Source: Sphingorhabdus wooponensis (GTDB taxonomy: Bacteria; Pseudomonadota; Alphaproteobacteria; Sphingomonadales; Sphingomonadaceae). From it: a stretch of 64,000 nucleotides of DNA. The DNA lies in contig NZ_RWJI01000001.1 of assembly GCF_003933235.1 (NCBI RefSeq), positions 750,001 to 814,000 on the forward strand, in the 5' to 3' direction. Below are positions 29,661-39,199 of this stretch, piece by piece. How positions within the stretch are numbered: the first letter of the stretch is position 1; each line of letters begins with the position of its first letter. Below the pieces are notes generated by a model. It saw only the letters and a list, made by a program, of their open reading frames with translations, did not search any database and was not told the origin of the DNA. Both the position numbers and the translations under genes were made by a program.

Positions 29661-30932
29661 ATGACGAAGTTGAGCGGTTCAGATACAAAAAGCACTCTTT
29701 ATTGCTCCTTCTGCGGAAAATCGCAGCATGAAGTGCGCAAGCTCATCGCTGGTCCCACCGTATTCATCTGTGATGAATGTGTGGAGCTTTGCAATGATAT
29801 CATTCGCGAAGAAACAAAGGGCGCGTTGAACGGCCGCAAAGAAGGCGAAGTGCCAACGCCGCAGGAAATTTGCGAAGTATTGGACGATTATGTCATTGGT
29901 CAGCCGCAGGCAAAGCGCGTCTTGTCGGTTGCCGTCCATAACCATTACAAACGCCTCAACCATGGTGCAAAGGGCGCAGATGTTGAGCTTGCGAAGTCCA
30001 ACATCCTGCTTGTTGGCCCCACGGGTTGCGGTAAGACATTGTTGGCACAGACACTTGCCAAGACGTTTGACGTGCCGTTCACCATGGCAGATGCCACGAC
30101 CTTGACAGAAGCCGGCTATGTCGGTGAAGATGTTGAGAATATCATTCTCAAGCTGCTGCAAGCCTCGGACTATAATGTCGAAAAGGCGCAGCGCGGGATC
30201 GTCTATATCGACGAAATCGACAAGATCAGCCGCAAGGCCGAAAACCCCTCGATAACCCGCGATGTGAGCGGGGAGGGCGTGCAGCAGGCCCTGCTGAAGC
30301 TTATGGAAGGCACAACCGCCAGCGTCCCGCCACAAGGCGGCCGCAAGCATCCGCAGCAAGAGTTTCTGCAGGTGGATACGACGAACATACTGTTCATCTG
30401 CGGTGGTGCATTTGCCGGGCTTGAAAAGATTATTTCAAACCGCCTGGAGAGCAAGTCGATTGGCTTTGGCGCGCATGTCGCCGATCCTGACGAGCGCCGT
30501 ACAGGCGAAATCCTCAAGCAGATTGAGCCAGAAGATTTGTTGAAATTTGGTCTTATCCCCGAATTCGTAGGGCGCTTGCCGGTAACAGCTACGCTGGAAG
30601 ATCTCGATATAGCGGCTTTGGTGAAAATCCTGTCGGAGCCAAAAAACGCGCTTGTGAAGCAATATCGCAAGCTGTTTGAAATGGAAGAAGTTGGCCTAAG
30701 CTTTACCGATGATGCGTTGGAAGCCGTTGCTAAAAAGGCAATTGAACGCAAAACCGGTGCGCGTGGGTTGCGGTCCATTCTGGAGGCGATTTTGCTAGAT
30801 ACGATGTTCGACTTGCCAACCTATGACGGCGTCGACGAAGTTGTGGTCGACAAAGACGTGGTGGAAGGTCGCAAGACCCCCGTTTTGGTATATGCCAAGT
30901 CGGCCAAGGCCAGCAAAGAAGACGCCGCCTAA
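29661..30932 (+). CDS. clpX: ATP-dependent Clp protease ATP-binding subunit ClpX
   Basis: A 423-residue AAA+ unfoldase. The N-terminal zinc finger is [11 protein letters not shown] ... CDECVELC. The AAA+ module has Walker [16 protein letters not shown], Walker [11 protein letters not shown], and the IGF pore loop for ClpP docking in the segment [10 protein letters not shown]. In alphaproteobacteria ClpXP degrades cell-cycle regulators such as CtrA; chpT of the same circuit is in this window. The ATG at 29661 follows AGGA; a GTG at 29643 is an unlikely alternative. Confidence 0.98.
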   Translation: MTKLSGSDTKSTLYCSFCGKSQHEVRKLIAGPTVFICDECVELCNDIIREETKGALNGRKEGEVPTPQEICEVLDDYVIGQPQAKRVLSVAVHNHYKRLNHGAKGADVELAKSNILLVGPTGCGKTLLAQTLAKTFDVPFTMADATTLTEAGYVGEDVENIILKLLQASDYNVEKAQRGIVYIDEIDKISRKAENPSITRDVSGEGVQQALLKLMEGTTASVPPQGGRKHPQQEFLQVDTTNILFICGGAFAGLEKIISNRLESKSIGFGAHVADPDERRTGEILKQIEPEDLLKFGLIPEFVGRLPVTATLEDLDIAALVKILSEPKNALVKQYRKLFEMEEVGLSFTDDALEAVAKKAIERKTGARGLRSILEAILLDTMFDLPTYDGVDEVVVDKDVVEGRKTPVLVYAKSAKASKEDAA

Positions 30933-30948
30933 TCCGTCACAGGCATAC

Positions 30949-30966
30949 TGTGGCAAAGCTGCCACA
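30949..30966 (+). terminator. Possible terminator hairpin after clpX
   Basis: TGTGGCA and TGCCACA form a perfect seven-base-pair stem with loop AAGC, 17 bases after the clpX stop. Only three T residues follow, so termination may be weak or the hairpin may stabilise the message. The rest of the gap to 31195 holds no gene that I can support. Confidence 0.45.
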
Positions 30967-31195
30967 TTTGCAGACAAAATAAACGAAAATATTGCTTTGC
31001 ACAATTTGGTGCAACGCGAAACTATGCTTGTGCCTCACTCTCGTCTAAGGGCGCTTCATCTGCGGAGCTGATTGTCATTTTACTGACATTTACGAGCTCC
31101 AAGGGAGGTCGCAAGGTCCATTTCGTTCGCGTGATTCGGCCAAAAACCAAAATCTGTCGAACAAACGGCATGTGAAAATCATAGGGGTTAAGAGC

Positions 31196-33709
31196 ATGAA
31201 GATTCGTTACCAGTTTGCAGCAAGCGCTGTCGCACTTACCATTTGCAGTTTTTCCAGCGCGGCATTCGCGCAATCAACCGGTTCGGTCGACTTCGAAGAC
31301 GAAGTGATTGTTGTCTCAGGTTCGCGTTCGCAGGATGTTGCCGGTGTTCAGATCCCTGACACGACGAAGGCAAAATCGGTCCTTACCGAAGAGTATATTC
31401 AGCGTCAGAACCCAGGGCAAACTGTCTTGGATACTATCAACGCCATACCAGGTGTTACCTTTACAAATAATGACGCCTATGGTTCGTCTGGCGGATCGCT
31501 GAACATCCGTGGATTTGGTGGTGACCGCATCAGCTTAACATTTGACGGCGTTCCTTTGAACGACACCGGAAACTATGCAATCTATTCGAACCAGCAATTG
31601 GACCCCGAATTGATCGAGCAAGTGAACGTAAACCTGGGTTCAACTGATGTTGATAGCCCAACAGCTTCAGCGGTTGGCGGTACAGTTAATTATCGTACGC
31701 GTCGTCCTTATGAAGATTTTTCTGTGCGTGTCGGCACTTCGGCTGGTCAGTTTGATTTCAAGCGCTTTTTCGCTAGCGTCGACTCCGGAAATTTGAACGC
31801 AAGCGGCTCACGCTTCTATGTTTCGGCTTCGAACGCAACAAATGATAATCCGTTCAACAATTATGGTAAGGTAGATAAGCAACAATATAATGCTTCATTC
31901 TTCCAACCTATTGGTGACAATGGCGATTTTGTTCAGGTTTCGGCACATTATAACCAGAATCGTAACAATTTCTTTGGCTCGGTAGCGCTTCGTGAAGACA
32001 CTTCTGGCAACCGTATTGTTCCCAATCGCTTTCCTTTGACGACGGATGAGCGGGAATATAATATTAACTTCCCATGCACGACCACCGTGCCCGCCCGACC
32101 CAACTTGGCAGACGCGGCGACCCTCTGTGGCACTGAGTTTGATCGTCGTTTTAATCCGTCCAATACCGGTAACCTTCGTATCAAATCGAAATTCAGCCTC
32201 ACAGACACATTAACGCTGACGGTTGACCCTAGCTTCCAATCCGTAAAGGCTAATGGCGGCGGCACAGTGAATGCGCGCGAGCGTTTAGAAGGTGGCCGCA
32301 CAGGATATATCGGTGGGCGTCCTTATTTTGGTAAGGATTTGACTGGTGATGGTGACTTGTTGGACGAAGTTGCAATCTTGGCACCCAGCAACACGCGGAC
32401 CCAACGTTTTGGTGTCATTGCCAACCTGCGTTACGACATGTCAGATACTCAGTCGATCCAGGTTTCTTACACATTCGACCGTGGTCGTCACCGCCAAACC
32501 GGTGAAACCTGCTTGTTGAACACAGGTGGCACACCGGAAGACGTATTCTGTAACGAAGGTTTGACGGATGCGGCTGGCAATGTTTTGCAAAAACGCGATC
32601 GTAAGTCGATCGCCACGTTGCATCAAGCATCAGGTCGTTACAACGGCAAGTTCATGGAAGAGAAATTGTTGCTCGACATTGGCGTACGTCTTCCATTCTT
32701 TACGCGCGACCTAACGCAAAATTGCTTCACAACTTCCGCAAGCGGATTTGTTGACTGCTTCGGTAGCGACACGCTGAATGCATCTTATGCGGCATCCTTC
32801 CCAACCCGCCAAGGGCCACAGAACCGGGTGTTTAACTATAACAAGCTGCTTCCGAACGTTGGATTTACCTACAAGTTGGTCGATAATGTTAGCTTGTTCG
32901 GTAGCTACGCGCAGGGGCTTTCCGTTCCCGGTACTGATCCATTGTACAGCAGCTTCTTTTTCGTACCCGGCACTGCTGGTGTGAAGCCGGCACCGGAAAC
33001 AACTGACAGCTTTGATGGCGGTCTGCGTTATCGTTCTGGCCCTGTGCAGGCTATGGTTTCTGGTTGGTTTACCAAGTACAACAACCGCTTGCAGACTGTT
33101 TTTGATGTTGAGACCAACGAGTCAATCTTCACAAACATTGGTAAGGTGGATGTATACGGTCTTGATGCAAGCATAGCATTCCAACCCGTAGACTTTTTCA
33201 ACGTCTATGCGTTCGGCTCACTTAATGAGAGTGAAATCAAGGATAACGTTAAGCGTTCGGCCACACAGACTGTTCCGTTGGCAGGTAAGAAATTGAACGA
33301 TACACCAAATTATAGCTTTGGTGTGGGCTCGCAGATTAATCTGGGTCCTGTATCAATTGGTGGCGTTGCGAAGCGCACAGGTGGTCGTTATATTTACGAT
33401 ACAAACCTGCCAGTATATGCATCGGCGCCTGATTATTCTCGTTTGGGTACGGACTCAACCTATACGGCGCCTGCAATCGTATTCGGCGCGAAAAAGCCAG
33501 CTTATTGGATGGTAAATCTAGATGCGCGGGTTAATCTCGAGTTTCTAGGCTTGAATGATAAGACCTTCTTCCAGATCAACGTCTACAACCTGTTTGATGA
33601 ACTTTATGTTGGTTCAGGTGGTGGAGCGACGTTCCAATCAGGTAGCCCGGGCTTTGCACAAATTGGTGCGCCGCGCACGGTCAGTGGAACGATCAACTTC
33701 CAGTTCTGA
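31196..33709 (+). CDS. TonB-dependent outer membrane receptor
   Basis: An 837-residue outer-membrane receptor. The signal peptide begins MKIRYQFAASAVALTICSFS and is cleaved after AFA. The plug domain has VLDTINAIPGVTFTNND and a LNIRGFGGDRISLTFDGVPL segment. The barrel ends with GTINFQF, whose terminal phenylalanine is the usual assembly signal. Codons such as GGT, CGT and AAC are more frequent than in its neighbours, as in strongly expressed genes. The substrate is unknown and no transport gene is adjacent. The ATG at 31196 is preferred to GTG at 31172. Confidence 0.92.
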   Translation: MKIRYQFAASAVALTICSFSSAAFAQSTGSVDFEDEVIVVSGSRSQDVAGVQIPDTTKAKSVLTEEYIQRQNPGQTVLDTINAIPGVTFTNNDAYGSSGGSLNIRGFGGDRISLTFDGVPLNDTGNYAIYSNQQLDPELIEQVNVNLGSTDVDSPTASAVGGTVNYRTRRPYEDFSVRVGTSAGQFDFKRFFASVDSGNLNASGSRFYVSASNATNDNPFNNYGKVDKQQYNASFFQPIGDNGDFVQVSAHYNQNRNNFFGSVALREDTSGNRIVPNRFPLTTDEREYNINFPCTTTVPARPNLADAATLCGTEFDRRFNPSNTGNLRIKSKFSLTDTLTLTVDPSFQSVKANGGGTVNARERLEGGRTGYIGGRPYFGKDLTGDGDLLDEVAILAPSNTRTQRFGVIANLRYDMSDTQSIQVSYTFDRGRHRQTGETCLLNTGGTPEDVFCNEGLTDAAGNVLQKRDRKSIATLHQASGRYNGKFMEEKLLLDIGVRLPFFTRDLTQNCFTTSASGFVDCFGSDTLNASYAASFPTRQGPQNRVFNYNKLLPNVGFTYKLVDNVSLFGSYAQGLSVPGTDPLYSSFFFVPGTAGVKPAPETTDSFDGGLRYRSGPVQAMVSGWFTKYNNRLQTVFDVETNESIFTNIGKVDVYGLDASIAFQPVDFFNVYAFGSLNESEIKDNVKRSATQTVPLAGKKLNDTPNYSFGVGSQINLGPVSIGGVAKRTGGRYIYDTNLPVYASAPDYSRLGTDSTYTAPAIVFGAKKPAYWMVNLDARVNLEFLGLNDKTFFQINVYNLFDELYVGSGGGATFQSGSPGFAQIGAPRTVSGTINFQF

Positions 33710-33736
33710 TCTTTAAGGTTCGGTTTCTTGAAAATC

Positions 33737-33766
33737 AGGGCGGGGCTTCGGCTCCGCCCTTTTTTT
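33737..33766 (+). terminator. Rho-independent terminator after the TonB receptor
   Basis: AGGGCGG pairs with CCGCCCT around the loop region GGCTTCGGCT (itself able to pair further through a TTCG tetraloop), followed by seven T residues. It sits between the convergent receptor and mtgA genes, and overlaps the last base pairs of the mtgA stop. Confidence 0.92.
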
Positions 33767-34466
33767 ATGTGTAGATGCAAGCGTCGAGGCCGTCGCGTTT
33801 GACGACGCGGATGCGCGCGGAGATGCTATTGCCATAGCGGCGAGTGAAGCCGCCTACGCCGTTCACGGCGCGCTTCTTGGGTAAGGGCAAGATGGCTGCC
33901 AAGCGCGCGGCCTCAATACGGGTCAGGTTCTCGGCGGATTTATTGTAATAACGCTTTGCGCCGGCCTCTGCGCCGTAGGTACCAATACCGGTCTCCGCGA
34001 CGTTCAGATATACTTCCATGATCCGGCGCTTGCCCCAGATTTTTTCGATCAAGAATGTGAAATACACTTCAGGCACTTTGCGCAAATAGCGTGTCCAGCC
34101 GGATCCTTGCCATAGGAACACATTTTTCGCGGTCTGCTGGCTGATCGTTGAGCCGCCGCGCATGCGGCCGCCCTTTATGTTGCGGGTAAGCGCCTTTTCA
34201 ATAGCTTCGCGATCAAAGCCATCATGGCTGCAGAATTTACCATCCTCGGCGGCGATAACGGCACGCACAAGGTTTGGTGAAATGTCGGACAGGGGTGTCC
34301 AGTCGCGCTTGGCGCCATTAGTGTCGAACAACATCGTCAATGTCGTTGGAACAGGGACCACGGCATATATGGCCGTTAGCGCAACACTGCCTCCGATGAA
34401 ATAGGCGGCGCCCTTGAAGCTGGAGCGCAAAAAACGGGCAGAAAGCGAACGCTTGGTTTTTGTCAT
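33765..34466 (-). CDS. mtgA: Monofunctional biosynthetic peptidoglycan transglycosylase
   Basis: A 233-residue membrane-anchored glycosyltransferase of family GT51. A single hydrophobic helix lies near the N-terminus (AAYFIGGSVALTAIYAVV). The catalytic glutamate is in AAEDGKFCSHDGFD, and GGSTISQQTAKNVFLW and MEVYLNVAETG are the other conserved motifs. It polymerises lipid II into glycan strands. The ATG at 34466 is chosen over a TTG six bases upstream. Confidence 0.95.
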   Translation of the reverse strand: MTKTKRSLSARFLRSSFKGAAYFIGGSVALTAIYAVVPVPTTLTMLFDTNGAKRDWTPLSDISPNLVRAVIAAEDGKFCSHDGFDREAIEKALTRNIKGGRMRGGSTISQQTAKNVFLWQGSGWTRYLRKVPEVYFTFLIEKIWGKRRIMEVYLNVAETGIGTYGAEAGAKRYYNKSAENLTRIEAARLAAILPLPKKRAVNGVGGFTRRYGNSISARIRVVKRDGLDACIYT

Positions 34467-34517
34467 AATCAAAAACTAGCGCAGTGCTTTCCGCCCGTCA
34501 TCTATTTTTGCAGTGTG

Positions 34518-35423
34518 TTAAATCGTAAGCAGCATCCGCTTCTCACCGGCGATACGCAGCATAGCCTTTTGCAGCTTTTCAAAAGCGCGCACTTCAATCT
34601 GGCGCACACGCTCTCGGCTGACGCTGTACGTCTGGCTTAGTTCTTCGAGAGTTTGCGGTTCTTCGATGAGGCGGCGTTGCGTGAGAATGTGCTTCTCGCG
34701 CTCATTCAAGCTATCCATGGCTTCCGACAATAAGGCATGGCGCATGTCGCCTTCCTGCGCGTCAGCAACACGTTCGTCTTGCAACGGCGTGTCATCGACC
34801 AACCAGTCTTGCCACTGGCCATCGCCATCTTCGCGCATAGGCACGTTGAGCGAGGTATCCCCGCCCATCGCCATGCGGCGGTTCATGTTGTTCACTTCTT
34901 CTTCGGAAACGCCGAGGTCCGTTGCGATTTTGCGCAACGCTTCCTGGTTCAGGTCGCCGTCTTCAAAAGCCTGAAGATTGTTTTTCATGCGGCGCAGGTT
35001 GAAGAAAAGCTTCTTCTGCGCGGCGGTGGTGCCGATTTTAACCAAGCTCCAGCTGCGCAGGATGAATTCCTGCATCGAGGCGCGGATCCACCACATCGCG
35101 TAGGTCGCGAGGCGGAAGCCACGATCGGGGTCAAATTTCTTTACGCCCTGCATCAATCCGATATTTCCTTCGGAAATCAGTTCGGACACCGGCAGGCCGT
35201 AGCCGCGATAGCCCATAGCGATTTTTGATACGAGGCGAAGATGGGACGTGACCAGCTGTTCAGCTGCTTTGGCGTCACCATGTTCTTGCAAGCGCTTTGC
35301 GAGCATATATTCCTGCTCGGGCTTGAGTACCGGAAATTTCCGAATTTCGCTTAGGTAACGATTAAGGCTCGCGTCCCCCCCAAGGGCAGGTATCGTAGCC
35401 GGAACATTCTTTCTATCAGACAT
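34518..35423 (-). CDS. rpoH: RNA polymerase heat-shock sigma factor sigma-32
   Basis: A 301-residue sigma-70 family factor. Region 2 has GLPVSELISEGNIGLMQGVKKF and the melting segment TYAMWWIRASMQEF. The RpoH box is QKKLFFNLRRM, which separates it from housekeeping sigma. Region 4.2 ends with the helix-turn-helix SVSRERVRQIEVRAFEKLQ. It would direct transcription of chaperone and protease genes. Two ATG starts are possible; 35423 has GAGGA directly upstream and gives MSDRKNVPATIPAL, while 35438 adds five residues. Confidence 0.96.
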   Translation of the reverse strand: MSDRKNVPATIPALGGDASLNRYLSEIRKFPVLKPEQEYMLAKRLQEHGDAKAAEQLVTSHLRLVSKIAMGYRGYGLPVSELISEGNIGLMQGVKKFDPDRGFRLATYAMWWIRASMQEFILRSWSLVKIGTTAAQKKLFFNLRRMKNNLQAFEDGDLNQEALRKIATDLGVSEEEVNNMNRRMAMGGDTSLNVPMREDGDGQWQDWLVDDTPLQDERVADAQEGDMRHALLSEAMDSLNEREKHILTQRRLIEEPQTLEELSQTYSVSRERVRQIEVRAFEKLQKAMLRIAGEKRMLLTI

Positions 35424-35496
35424 GTTTTCCTCTTTCATTGTGCCTTCCGCCGGGCCTCATCAAGCACCCGATGGTAAAGCGTTCCCTTCGAAACTT

Positions 35497-36438
35497 TTAT
35501 AACTGAAGCTTGCTTAACAGAAGCTGCATGTCTTCTGGTATACCGCATTCAAACCGTAAAGTTCCGCCGGTAATAGGATGAATAAACCCCAAAGAGGCGG
35601 CGTGCAATGCTTGCCGGTCGAATTTGGCTTGATTTGGACCAATTTTGTAGTGGTTTTGTCGATTAGAATAGACGCTATCGCCAATGAGTGGATGGCCGAT
35701 ATGCGCCATATGCACGCGGACCTGATGCGTGCGCCCCGTTTCCAGCGTGCATTCGACCATCGCTGTTTTGGCGAAGGCCTCCACCATCCGGTAATGCGTG
35801 ACGGCATGACGACCCTTTGATTCGGGCAGCACCGCCATTTTCTTTCGGTTTGTGGTGGACCGACCAATTTGTGTGCGGACTGTACCAGCCGGTGGCGCAG
35901 GAATGCCGTTCACAATCGCGATATATTTGCGCTCAATATCATGCGCGGCGAAAAGTTTCGCGAGGCCCTCATGCGCAGCGTCGCTCTTGGCAACCACCAG
36001 AAGCCCCGATGTGTCCTTATCAATGCGGTGAACTATCCCTGGACGTTGCACCCCGCCAATACCCGAAAGCTTGCCCTGACAATGGTGCAGCAATGCGTTG
36101 ACAAGGGTTCCGTCGCTGTGCCCTGCTGCAGGATGGACGACGAGCCCAGCAGGCTTGTTGACGATAATGAGATGTTCATCTTCAAAAACGACGTCCAACG
36201 CAATGTTCTGCGCCACTGCTGTGTCAGGCACCGGGGCAGGGACGTTAAGTTCAAATGTCTGCCCCGACATTTTCTTGCTGCCCGTGTCGGCAAAGACCTG
36301 ACCATTGATGCGGAGCGCGGCATCGGCAATCAAAGCCTGAATGCGCGCACGCGAAAATTGCGGCAAGGCGGCAGCAAGCGCACTATCGAGCCGCCCGGCA
36401 CCCAAAACACCCGTAAATGTGGTAATTTCCCCTGACAT
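35497..36438 (-). CDS. rluD: Ribosomal large subunit pseudouridine synthase, RluD-type
   Basis: A 313-residue pseudouridine synthase. The N-terminal S4 RNA-binding domain covers about residues 14-75 (RLDSALAAALPQFSRARIQALI). The catalytic domain has the aspartate motif GIVHRIDKDTSGLLVVAK and the later LETGRTHQVRVHMAHIGHPL. RluD modifies 23S rRNA helix 69. The ATG at 36438 is chosen because the longer frame would run through the divergent JAMM gene. RluC/RluD subtype is inferred. Confidence 0.92.
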   Translation of the reverse strand: MSGEITTFTGVLGAGRLDSALAAALPQFSRARIQALIADAALRINGQVFADTGSKKMSGQTFELNVPAPVPDTAVAQNIALDVVFEDEHLIIVNKPAGLVVHPAAGHSDGTLVNALLHHCQGKLSGIGGVQRPGIVHRIDKDTSGLLVVAKSDAAHEGLAKLFAAHDIERKYIAIVNGIPAPPAGTVRTQIGRSTTNRKKMAVLPESKGRHAVTHYRMVEAFAKTAMVECTLETGRTHQVRVHMAHIGHPLIGDSVYSNRQNHYKIGPNQAKFDRQALHAASLGFIHPITGGTLRFECGIPEDMQLLLSKLQL

Positions 36439-36454
36439 GGCATAGACATGGGTG

Positions 36455-36862
36455 ATGGCTTTGCATTTATCAAGCAGCGACTGGCGACAACTTCTGGACT
36501 GGGCCAAAATGGCAGGGGACCATGAATGCTGCGGTTTATTGCGGGGGAATGGCGATCGGATACTCGCGGTGGAACTGGCGCAGAATGTTGCGGCCAATCC
36601 TGCAAGGCATTTCGAGATCGATCCGGCCGCTTTGATCTCTGCAGCTAAGGATGTGAGACGTGGCGGAATCCCTGTGTTGGGATTTTTCCATTCGCACCCC
36701 AATGGAATGCCTATGCCGTCGCCAACCGACATCGCACAAGCGGCACCAGAGCCGCATATTTGGCTGATAATTGCGGCTGATGGGATTACCGCATGGCAGC
36801 CTGAGGTGGACGGCGCTCAGGTGACCGGATTTACCCCCATGGCATTAATGAAGGAGGGTTGA
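36455..36862 (+). CDS. JAMM/MPN+ family metalloprotease-like protein (M67)
   Basis: A 135-residue single-domain JAB1/MPN protein. The JAMM zinc site is complete: a glutamate in HECCGLLRG, and HSHPNGMPMPSPTD, which has the HxH, serine and aspartate in the right order. Stand-alone bacterial members cut peptide or isopeptide bonds next to ubiquitin-like sulfur carriers, but no such partner is adjacent here. It is divergent from rluD with 16 bases between. A GTG at 36452 is possible but the ATG three bases later is preferred. Confidence 0.88.
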   Translation: MALHLSSSDWRQLLDWAKMAGDHECCGLLRGNGDRILAVELAQNVAANPARHFEIDPAALISAAKDVRRGGIPVLGFFHSHPNGMPMPSPTDIAQAAPEPHIWLIIAADGITAWQPEVDGAQVTGFTPMALMKEG

Positions 36863-36926
36863 AACACCCGTCAACTCGGTCCATGAGCGGCGCCAACATA
36901 CCAGATACATTCAGGAATTATTTGTA

Positions 36927-37568
36927 ATGCCCGATACTGAAATAGATTTTGCCAGCCTGCTGTGTTCGCGCTTGTGCCATGATCTTTTGAGCCCAGTTGG
37001 CGCGATGAATAATGGTATTGAGCTATTGGCGGATGAGCATGATCCCGAAATGCGGCGGCGGTGCATGGATTTGCTGGCGGAGAGCGCAAAATCGGCAGCC
37101 GATAAATTGAAATTTTTCCGTTTGGCCTTTGGGGCTGCTGGCGGATTTGGCGCTGAAGTTGATCCAAATGAAGCAAAATTGGTCATTGCGCCAATGGTAA
37201 CCGCAAGTGGACGAACGGTGCTTGAGTGGGCTGTGCCTGCGGATGCGATGCCCAAAAGGGCAGTGAAAATATTGCTGAATTTGGTTCTGTTGGCCAATGA
37301 GGCGTTGGCGCGTGGCGGTACATTATTCGTCGGCGCAGAAGCGCGCGCCGGAGAGCATGAAATTGTTGTGCGGGCGAGCGGCCCTAAAATCCTCATGGAT
37401 TCGGCTGTTCGAGAGGCGCTGACCGGTCAGCTTGATCCTGCGGCTGTGGATACACGGACGGCGGCGGCGTGGATGGCACATAAGCTTGCCGTTCAAGATG
37501 GTGGCATGTTGCAATTATCTGAGTCCGATGACGCACATTTGGTAATAGGTGCACTTTTACGCATATAA
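36927..37568 (+). CDS. chpT: Histidine phosphotransferase ChpT
   Basis: A 213-residue protein shaped like a histidine kinase that has lost ATP binding. The phospho-accepting histidine is in LCSRLCHDLLSPVGAMNNGI. The C-terminal half resembles a degenerate ATPase domain. In Caulobacter, ChpT carries phosphate from CckA to CtrA and CpdR, which controls the cell cycle, and ClpXP from this window degrades CtrA. Its presence is a strong sign of an alphaproteobacterium. Confidence 0.92.
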   Translation: MPDTEIDFASLLCSRLCHDLLSPVGAMNNGIELLADEHDPEMRRRCMDLLAESAKSAADKLKFFRLAFGAAGGFGAEVDPNEAKLVIAPMVTASGRTVLEWAVPADAMPKRAVKILLNLVLLANEALARGGTLFVGAEARAGEHEIVVRASGPKILMDSAVREALTGQLDPAAVDTRTAAAWMAHKLAVQDGGMLQLSESDDAHLVIGALLRI

Positions 37569-37658
37569 TTATTGCGTGGGCCGCGCGCACGGAACGCAGC
37601 GTAAAGAGTGTGCGGGCCTGATATTGCGCGTTGCTCCCGACTTACCTATGGTTCGGAT

Positions 37659-38351
37659 ATGACTATGATCTGGAACCCATCACCCAATTTCGGCGAGCGC
37701 AGCCTGCCCATCAATATGATAGTGCTGCACTATACCGGGATGCAGTCCGGCGCGGCGGCTATTGACTGGTTAGCAAACCCAGCATCCAAGGTTTCTGCGC
37801 ATTATGTCGTCGATGAAGATGGGCAGCTGGTCTATATGGTGCGTGAAGAACAACGCGCCCAACATGCGGGTTTATCTTATTGGCGCGGCGTAACCGATTG
37901 CAACAGCGCCAGCATTGGTATTGAGATCGTCAATCCCGGACACGAATTTGGCTACCGCCCATTTCCGGAGGCGCAAATGGACACTGTGACCCGATTGGTT
38001 GCGGAATTGGTCCGGACTTATGGGATAGAACCGCGCAATGTTGTTGGACACAGCGATGTCGCCCCAGCCCGCAAAGAAGATCCGGGCGAGCTGTTTGATT
38101 GGGAAGGGTTGGCTAAGCTGGGGCTTGCCATAAAACGGCCAACTGAAAATCTGGTTGATCCCGGTTGGCCCGAAGGCGCATTTCTATTGGCACTGGAGCG
38201 TTATGGCTATGGCATAGCCGATAGCCGGGCAGCGACGGTTGCTTTTCAGCGGCGGTTCCGGCCCGCAAATATCGATGGCGTAATCGATAGCGAGTGCCGC
38301 GCGATACTGCGCAGCTTGCTCTTGGCGGTTGAGGGTAGTTCTGTTATCTGA
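37659..38351 (+). CDS. N-acetylmuramoyl-L-alanine amidase, AmpD/AmiD type
   Basis: A 230-residue amidase_2 family protein. Zinc ligands are expected in IVLHYTGM and in VVGHSDVAPARKEDPGELFD; ASIGIEIVNPGHE is another conserved segment. The last 60 or so residues (LERYGYGIADSRAATVAFQRRF) form a peptidoglycan-binding-like helical domain. There is no signal peptide, so it probably recycles cell-wall fragments in the cytoplasm. The ATG at 37659 is chosen; a second at 37665 is possible. Confidence 0.92.
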   Translation: MTMIWNPSPNFGERSLPINMIVLHYTGMQSGAAAIDWLANPASKVSAHYVVDEDGQLVYMVREEQRAQHAGLSYWRGVTDCNSASIGIEIVNPGHEFGYRPFPEAQMDTVTRLVAELVRTYGIEPRNVVGHSDVAPARKEDPGELFDWEGLAKLGLAIKRPTENLVDPGWPEGAFLLALERYGYGIADSRAATVAFQRRFRPANIDGVIDSECRAILRSLLLAVEGSSVI

Positions 38352-38354
38352 CGT

Positions 38355-38735
38355 GCGCCAGAGGGTTGGGCGACCGCCGCTTAGCGGGTCACTGCTAAGG
38401 GGAGGAAAGTCCGGGCTCCAGCGAGGAACGGTGCCGGATAACGTCCGGCGAAAGCAATTTTAGGGAAAGTGCCACAGAAAATAGTCCACCGCATTTCGAT
38501 GCGGCCAGGTCGAAACGGTGCGGTAAGAGCGCACCGCGTTTCTGGTAACAGAAACGGCAGGGCAAACCCCACCGGGAGCAAAACCGAATAGGGGCGGCAT
38601 ATGGCATCCTCCTGCCAGTCGCCCGGGTTGGTTGCATGAGTGCCGCAGCAATGCGTCGCCTAGATGAATGGTCGCACATCCGCTTCGGTTTCCCGAAGCG
38701 GAGGACAGAACCCGGCTTATAGACCCTCTGGCTTT
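38355..38735 (+). ncRNA. rnpB: RNase P RNA component (class A)
   Basis: The catalytic RNA that trims the 5' leader of pre-tRNA. Both universal core segments are present: GAGGAAAGTCCGGGCTCC at about 38401-38418 and ACAGAACCCGGCTTATAG at 38705-38722. The ends pair to form helix P1 (GCCAGAGGGT at 38357-38366 with ACCCTCTGGC at 38723-38732). Five T residues follow directly, so P1 may double as the terminator. It begins a few bases after the amidase stop. The convergent gene at 38717 overlaps its 3' end. Confidence 0.96.
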
Positions 38736-39106
38736 TTACCCCATGCGCGATAGACAAATAGCAATATGGCGATGAGTATCGCTTCAACGATCATCGGCGG
38801 TGCGACAGCTGCGCTATAACCGTCGATTGCAATGCTAACGAAGCGCCCAATCAATGTCGCGCCCAACAACACCGTAGCCGCGAGGATTGCACCTTGATGT
38901 TGCCGTACCGCAGCAAACAGCGCCAAGCCCGAAATTCCCAAGAACAGCCCGCCAACATCTGCGCGCAAATTCGCGCGGCCAACGTCACCAATGGCTTGCA
39001 TGCCGCGCTCCGCAGCTACTGCGTCAAGGTCAAACCAATGCTGGCCAACACCGAGCAAAGCGATGACGCCGATGACGGCGACCAAAATTCTAGTAATGAT
39101 TATCAT
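38717..39106 (-). CDS. DUF4345-like small integral membrane protein
   Basis: A 129-residue protein with four hydrophobic segments, beginning MIIITRILVAVIGVIALLGV. The RADVGGLFLGISGLALF and GRFVSIAIDGYS segments fit the DUF4345 family. Function is unknown. The ATG at 39106 follows a GGGGGT ribosome binding site. The last five codons lie antisense to the P1 helix of the RNase P RNA, so the two genes share about 18 base pairs. Confidence 0.72.
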   Translation of the reverse strand: MIIITRILVAVIGVIALLGVGQHWFDLDAVAAERGMQAIGDVGRANLRADVGGLFLGISGLALFAAVRQHQGAILAATVLLGATLIGRFVSIAIDGYSAAVAPPMIVEAILIAILLFVYRAWGKKPEGL

Positions 39107-39199
39107 ATTTACCCCCAAAGTTGACGCAAACGTCAATATTTACATATCGGCACCAATATGTTCTGTTCCCAGACAAGCCAATTCTGGAGGGCTAAGTCA

